Part shown: piece after piece, positions 60,690 through 64,000 of the stretch
Numbering within the stretch: position 1 is the first letter of the stretch
Layout of the letters: each line of letters begins with the position of its first letter
DNA from: Epiperipatus broadwayi
Taxonomy: Eukaryota > Onychophora > Udeonychophora > Euonychophora > Peripatidae
Assembly: GCA_028023455.1 (NCBI GenBank)
Contig: JAQFVV010012395.1
Coordinates: 4,774,001 to 4,838,000, forward strand
DNA: 64,000 nt
Direction of reading: 5' to 3'
Translations under genes and position numbers: made by a program
Notes under the pieces: model-generated
The model's database searches: none
What the model was told of the DNA's origin: nothing
The model's input: the letters and a program-made list of their open reading frames with translations, nothing else

Positions 60690-61900
60690 AAAAAAATAAT
60701 AATATGCAAATGAAATTCAGTGGAAAAAATTTAGAAGTTCCCTAGTATTAATGGAAGAATGGGGAAGGAGGCATTTGTCTTGAAGAAGTGGATTAATTTA
60801 GGTGCTTAGGTATTTAGTTAGCTGATAAATAGAGTTGAAGAGAAAAGCAAAAAATAGAATTAATTTAAAAATATATTATGAGGTATGTAGAATCATTTGG
60901 AAAGGATGATGATACCTGCTTTAACCTTTGGAAATGATGTGCTTTGTATTGGTCAGGAAACTCACAAATTTTTAAACAAAATACAAAAAAAAGAAAGTAG
61001 ATGTATATTAGGTGTTGAATTGTAAATGAATCTAAACAAGGTGAAATGAGATCGACTTTTTTTTTCGGTGAGAGAAATGAAATGTAAATTTAAAATGTTT
61101 GGAATATTACAGTATATAATAAAAGTAGATTACTAAACATATGTAATTGGATTATAGGGGGAGGATAACAAATATACCGAACAAGTAAGTTTTATAATAT
61201 ATAAAATTAATAGATAAACAGTTTATTTATATATAAACTTTTCACAGCAGTTAATATTACGTAATATACTAGATTAATAAACATCCCAACACTTGTGCTT
61301 CGGATAGAGAGTATTTCATTTACGTAAGAAATCAGTGTTTGAATGTATGTATATAAGAAATGAAATAAATGAATAGAAAATATATTACAGGCATACAAGT
61401 ATAAGGAGGGGGGGGCATAGAAAAGAGTAAATAAGTTGATTGGAGAAAAAGAAATAAAGTTATGAAAAAAATTGTATAAAAATTAAATAAAATAAGAAAG
61501 GATATATGATAATATTAAAGGGACCTTGTTGTTATTTGGTGAAAGAGCTAGAGTTTTAGATAACAGAGGAAAAAAAATGGAATAAAAATGTGGCTTGAAT
61601 CTATAATTTATGAGAAGATAAAAGAATGAGTGGATTAAATATAAAAGCAAACTGAACGAAAAAGGTAGAGATTTTTAAGATTTTTTTTGTTTAGATCTTT
61701 ATTTTAAAAAAAGGAGAATGTGATGATAGAATAGAGGAACCAAGGAAACAGTTTTTATTAAAATGGATAGAAAGGGAAGAAAAACCAGAACTAAAAAAAA
61801 TAATTAGTAATAACGAATAAAAGATAAGTTTAATGTGTTTTATAATAGATTTGAAGAGAAGGAATGTATAACTTGGCTAACAGGGTTTGGGCAGAACTAA
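60690..61900 (+). pseudogene. B-LINE copy, RT thumb to 3' region
   Basis: The plus-strand translation gives PALTFGNDVLCIGQETHKFL then KIQKKESRCILGVEL (family P.L.YG.E.............K.ILGV), and after a frame change REMKCKFKMFGILQ, the counterpart of the block at 43311-43250. The downstream sequence stays purine-rich like the minus strand of 42470-43100. 5' truncated and frameshifted. Confidence 0.6.
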
Positions 61901-62292
61901 TTTTATTTAAAAAATCATTTTATATCATATCCCAAAAGTCTATATAATATTTTCAAAAAATGGAAGTATTTATCTTGATTAACATAGTTTTTGGGCACAT
62001 GGTTATGTGACTGTTTAAGAAAAAGTCATCTTATATCACATCACAGCTGAACTTGAAGGGTCATATGGAGTTAAATACAGAACATTTCACATAGTTTTAC
62101 AATTGTCTCACAATTAATATGCCCATTGTCATATTCTATAATATTTGAACAAATGTTGACTGTCAACCAATTTATTATTTCTTAATTCCACACAATGGTA
62201 AAATAATATTGAAAAATAAGTTTCTTGTTGGCTAACAATGTTATTATACCTTTTCTTCATTAATAGAATTTCAAGTTTATGATGTAAATGTT

Positions 62293-62750
62293 AAAATAGG
62301 GAAAACTCTTTCCATACAGTAGTGCCACTCAAAGCAAGACAGAGTGATCAATGGATGCCAGAAGGCTTGTGCATAAAATCCCTATCTAGTACACACTCAT
62401 CCAATATCCCCAAACTAGTTTCTGGCTTATGGCTTTCATCAGTGAGGAGTCTTGGATCTGAGAGCACTGCACCTAGATCTTGGGATCTAATACAACCTTC
62501 CAGCAGCTATCTTTTATCTCTATATAACTACAAAACTATGAGAATAAAAAGTGAAAACACACAATATTTTCAATCTAAGTTCAGTACCCATACATGTTGG
62601 TGTCTTTGGTTCTTTTATAACAATAGCCACCACCTTGGTATTAAACCTTAAAACATCACATGATCACTATTTCCCATGCTTGCTCATAATTTAACAATAG
62701 TTATGAGCAAGCATGGGAAATAGTGATCATATGATGTTTTAAGGTTTAAA
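62293..62750. mobile_element. Family A element ending in a 49-bp palindrome
   Basis: The left arm (taaaatagggaaaactcttt...) carries an inverted hammerhead (minus strand), then the central block (near 62574). The right arm is missing. It ends in a palindrome at 62641-62749 whose arms (62641-62689 and 62701-62749, one mismatch) are the outer termini of the family: aaacatcacatgatcactat and its complement. Confidence 0.85.
62408..62447 (-). ncRNA. Hammerhead ribozyme A3
   Basis: Minus strand: CCTCA (62447-62443), CTGATGA (62442-62436), stem II GC/GC around CATAA with an A-C mismatch, GAAA (62422-62419), the C-G minimal stem III, a GUU triplet and TGGGG (62412-62408). The core is intact. The unusual GUU site and weaker stem II suggest reduced activity. 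Confidence 0.65.
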
Positions 62751-62759
62751 TGTTAAAAT

Positions 62760-63780
62760 GTTAGACTAAAGCAAGTAATGATTGCCACTAATAATAATCG
62801 TAATATTGTGTTGCCTAACTAACTTATCCCTTCCTTCTGTAAAGAATTTATCATATATTCTTGTTTTTCAAAAATTATAATATATATATAATTATGTCAT
62901 AAATATAAAAATAGAAATAACCAATGATAATTTTGGCAGATTAATATGTCAATATGTGTGACGTTTTAATTTAGTAATGTTTTTAGGAAACGCTTTCAAA
63001 TGTTTGTGACCATATATGTCAGGCTCACACTTCCATTGCTGATTTTACATAACTGGGCAGTAGAAAAGAATTTATATAGATGAATTCCTCATGAATTTTA
63101 GTAAAAAATCTGTGTTTTAATTTTATTGCATCAAATATTTTGTAAATAATATAAAATAAATACAAAAAAGCTTTTTTGGCAAATATTTTTTGCCCTTCTT
63201 AATATAATTATAAACTATTTTAAAACTTCAATTTTCATTGCGTACATAGTGACATCTATCGTTTTTATATAAAATTAATGAGAATCAAGAAGAATAGGGA
63301 AGGGAGAAGAGTCCAATATTTACAAATGTAACATACTAGGCAAAATTGTTCAACAACATATAACAATTATACAAAATGTACAAAAAATACATTATATAAA
63401 AATATAAGTTTAGTATGTAATACTTATTCAAATAAAATCTTCAACTCATTTTATGCTCTCTCTTAATGGAATGCACTATATTTGTGTTCCTTAACCGAAA
63501 GCATGCAGTAATCTCCAAAAAGTGGTCTATATAAAAGAAAATTTGAATAAATTTTGCATAAATTACTGCCAAGCTTCACTTAAAACCTCAATGTAAGCCA
63601 ACATTCCCAAGATAGGCTGTGAAAATGGAGACCTAAGTTCCCTGAAAATGTTAAGCCTGATAATTCTTATAATAATATTAAGCTTCACTTTATGCATAAA
63701 GCACGATTTAAAACTTACCCTTGTTCGAAGGTGAAGTAAAAACAAGGACTTTAATTCAAATACATGTATATTGGAGATCA
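62760..63780. other. Intronic AT-rich stretch, no feature seen
   Basis: An open frame at 63781-63563 (minus) has no recognisable domain and its codon content is intron-like. Confidence 0.45.
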
Positions 63781-63875
63781 TTTATCTTTTTCACATGTAT
63801 GTGGTCTTGTGTATCAGTTGAGTGAATGGCTGTCGTGAGCTTGAAATTCTGAGTTCAAGTCATTTTTTGAATTCA
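63775..63875 (+). repeat. Family B tRNA-like tail fragment
   Basis: tttatctttttcacatgtat then gtggtcttgtgtatcagttg and tgagttcaagtc match the tail of 17345-17440 and 50215-50300. The hammerhead part is absent; a gttcaagtcattttt segment is duplicated at the end. Confidence 0.65.
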
Positions 63876-64000
63876 AGTCATTTTTAATGTACATATATAT
63901 AGAGAGAGAAATAAACATTAATGTAAATATATGTACATATATATAATAATATAAATAATAACTTGTAGATTTATGACTTTACGCTTTACGTTATAAGTGT

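Noticed and set aside
62322-62651. 109-residue open frame (SDQWMPEGLCIKSL...), with a relative at 49278-49520
   Set aside because: Lies within family A foldback copies; the frame is a by-product of the repeat arm and hammerhead antisense, not a conserved protein.
63563-63781. 72-residue minus-strand open frame as a possible exon
   Set aside because: No domain, no matching splice context and no similarity to ATPase.

Overview
This is a eukaryotic nuclear window: about 70% A+T, almost no long open reading frames, intron-split coding sequence, microsatellites, and dense, nested, decayed transposable elements. I read it as a lophotrochozoan animal, most likely a mollusc and possibly a cephalopod. 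That rests on the ATPase sequence, introns of 9-16 kb, tRNA-derived SINEs and abundant foldback repeats. No species-level marker was recognised.

The only host gene is on the minus strand: four consecutive exons of a Na+/K+-transporting ATPase alpha subunit at 58759-58605, 48337-48243, 39041-38867 and 23165-23035. They encode TM5 through TM8 plus the cytosolic RRNS site. All splice sites are GT/AG and all phases join. Earlier exons lie above 64000. The last exons (TM9-TM10 and C-terminus) were not found below 23035 and are presumably before position 1. Most of the window is therefore intron or gene flank.

Repeats, left to right. A degenerate LINE reverse transcriptase (2211-2625) abuts an AAT microsatellite; a hAT-type MITE lies at 4036-4435. 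Penelope-like element (PLE) remnants occur at 6050-6341 (GIY-YIG), 8400-8787 plus 12913-13240 (RT), and 29561-29806 (GIY-YIG C-terminus). A Ty3/gypsy LTR retrotransposon (8788-12912, minus) is inserted in the second of these. A decayed full-length LINE (31384-36060, minus) carries three later insertions. A second LINE family has copies at 42470-46220, 51495-51830 and 60690-61900. SINEs, foldback elements and minisatellites fill much of the rest.

The most interesting content is a set of hammerhead ribozymes (HHRs) inside three repeat families. Copies keep the CUGANGA and GAAA core boxes and an NUH cleavage site, and stems I, II and III covary between copies. Good candidates are at 8277-8314, 13364-13407, 17288-17348, 24924-24885 (minus), 26528-26588, 33738-33780, 58369-58408 and 62447-62408 (minus); decayed copies are also present. 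Two loci are tandem (periods 357 and 378 bp), as in retrozymes. Others carry an inverted copy of their 3' end at their 5' side, giving foldbacks. PLEs are known to encode HHRs and PLE remnants adjoin some copies, so I infer that these are non-autonomous retroelements mobilised by PLE-type machinery. One family also ends in a tRNA-like B-box segment, resembling a SINE-HHR composite.
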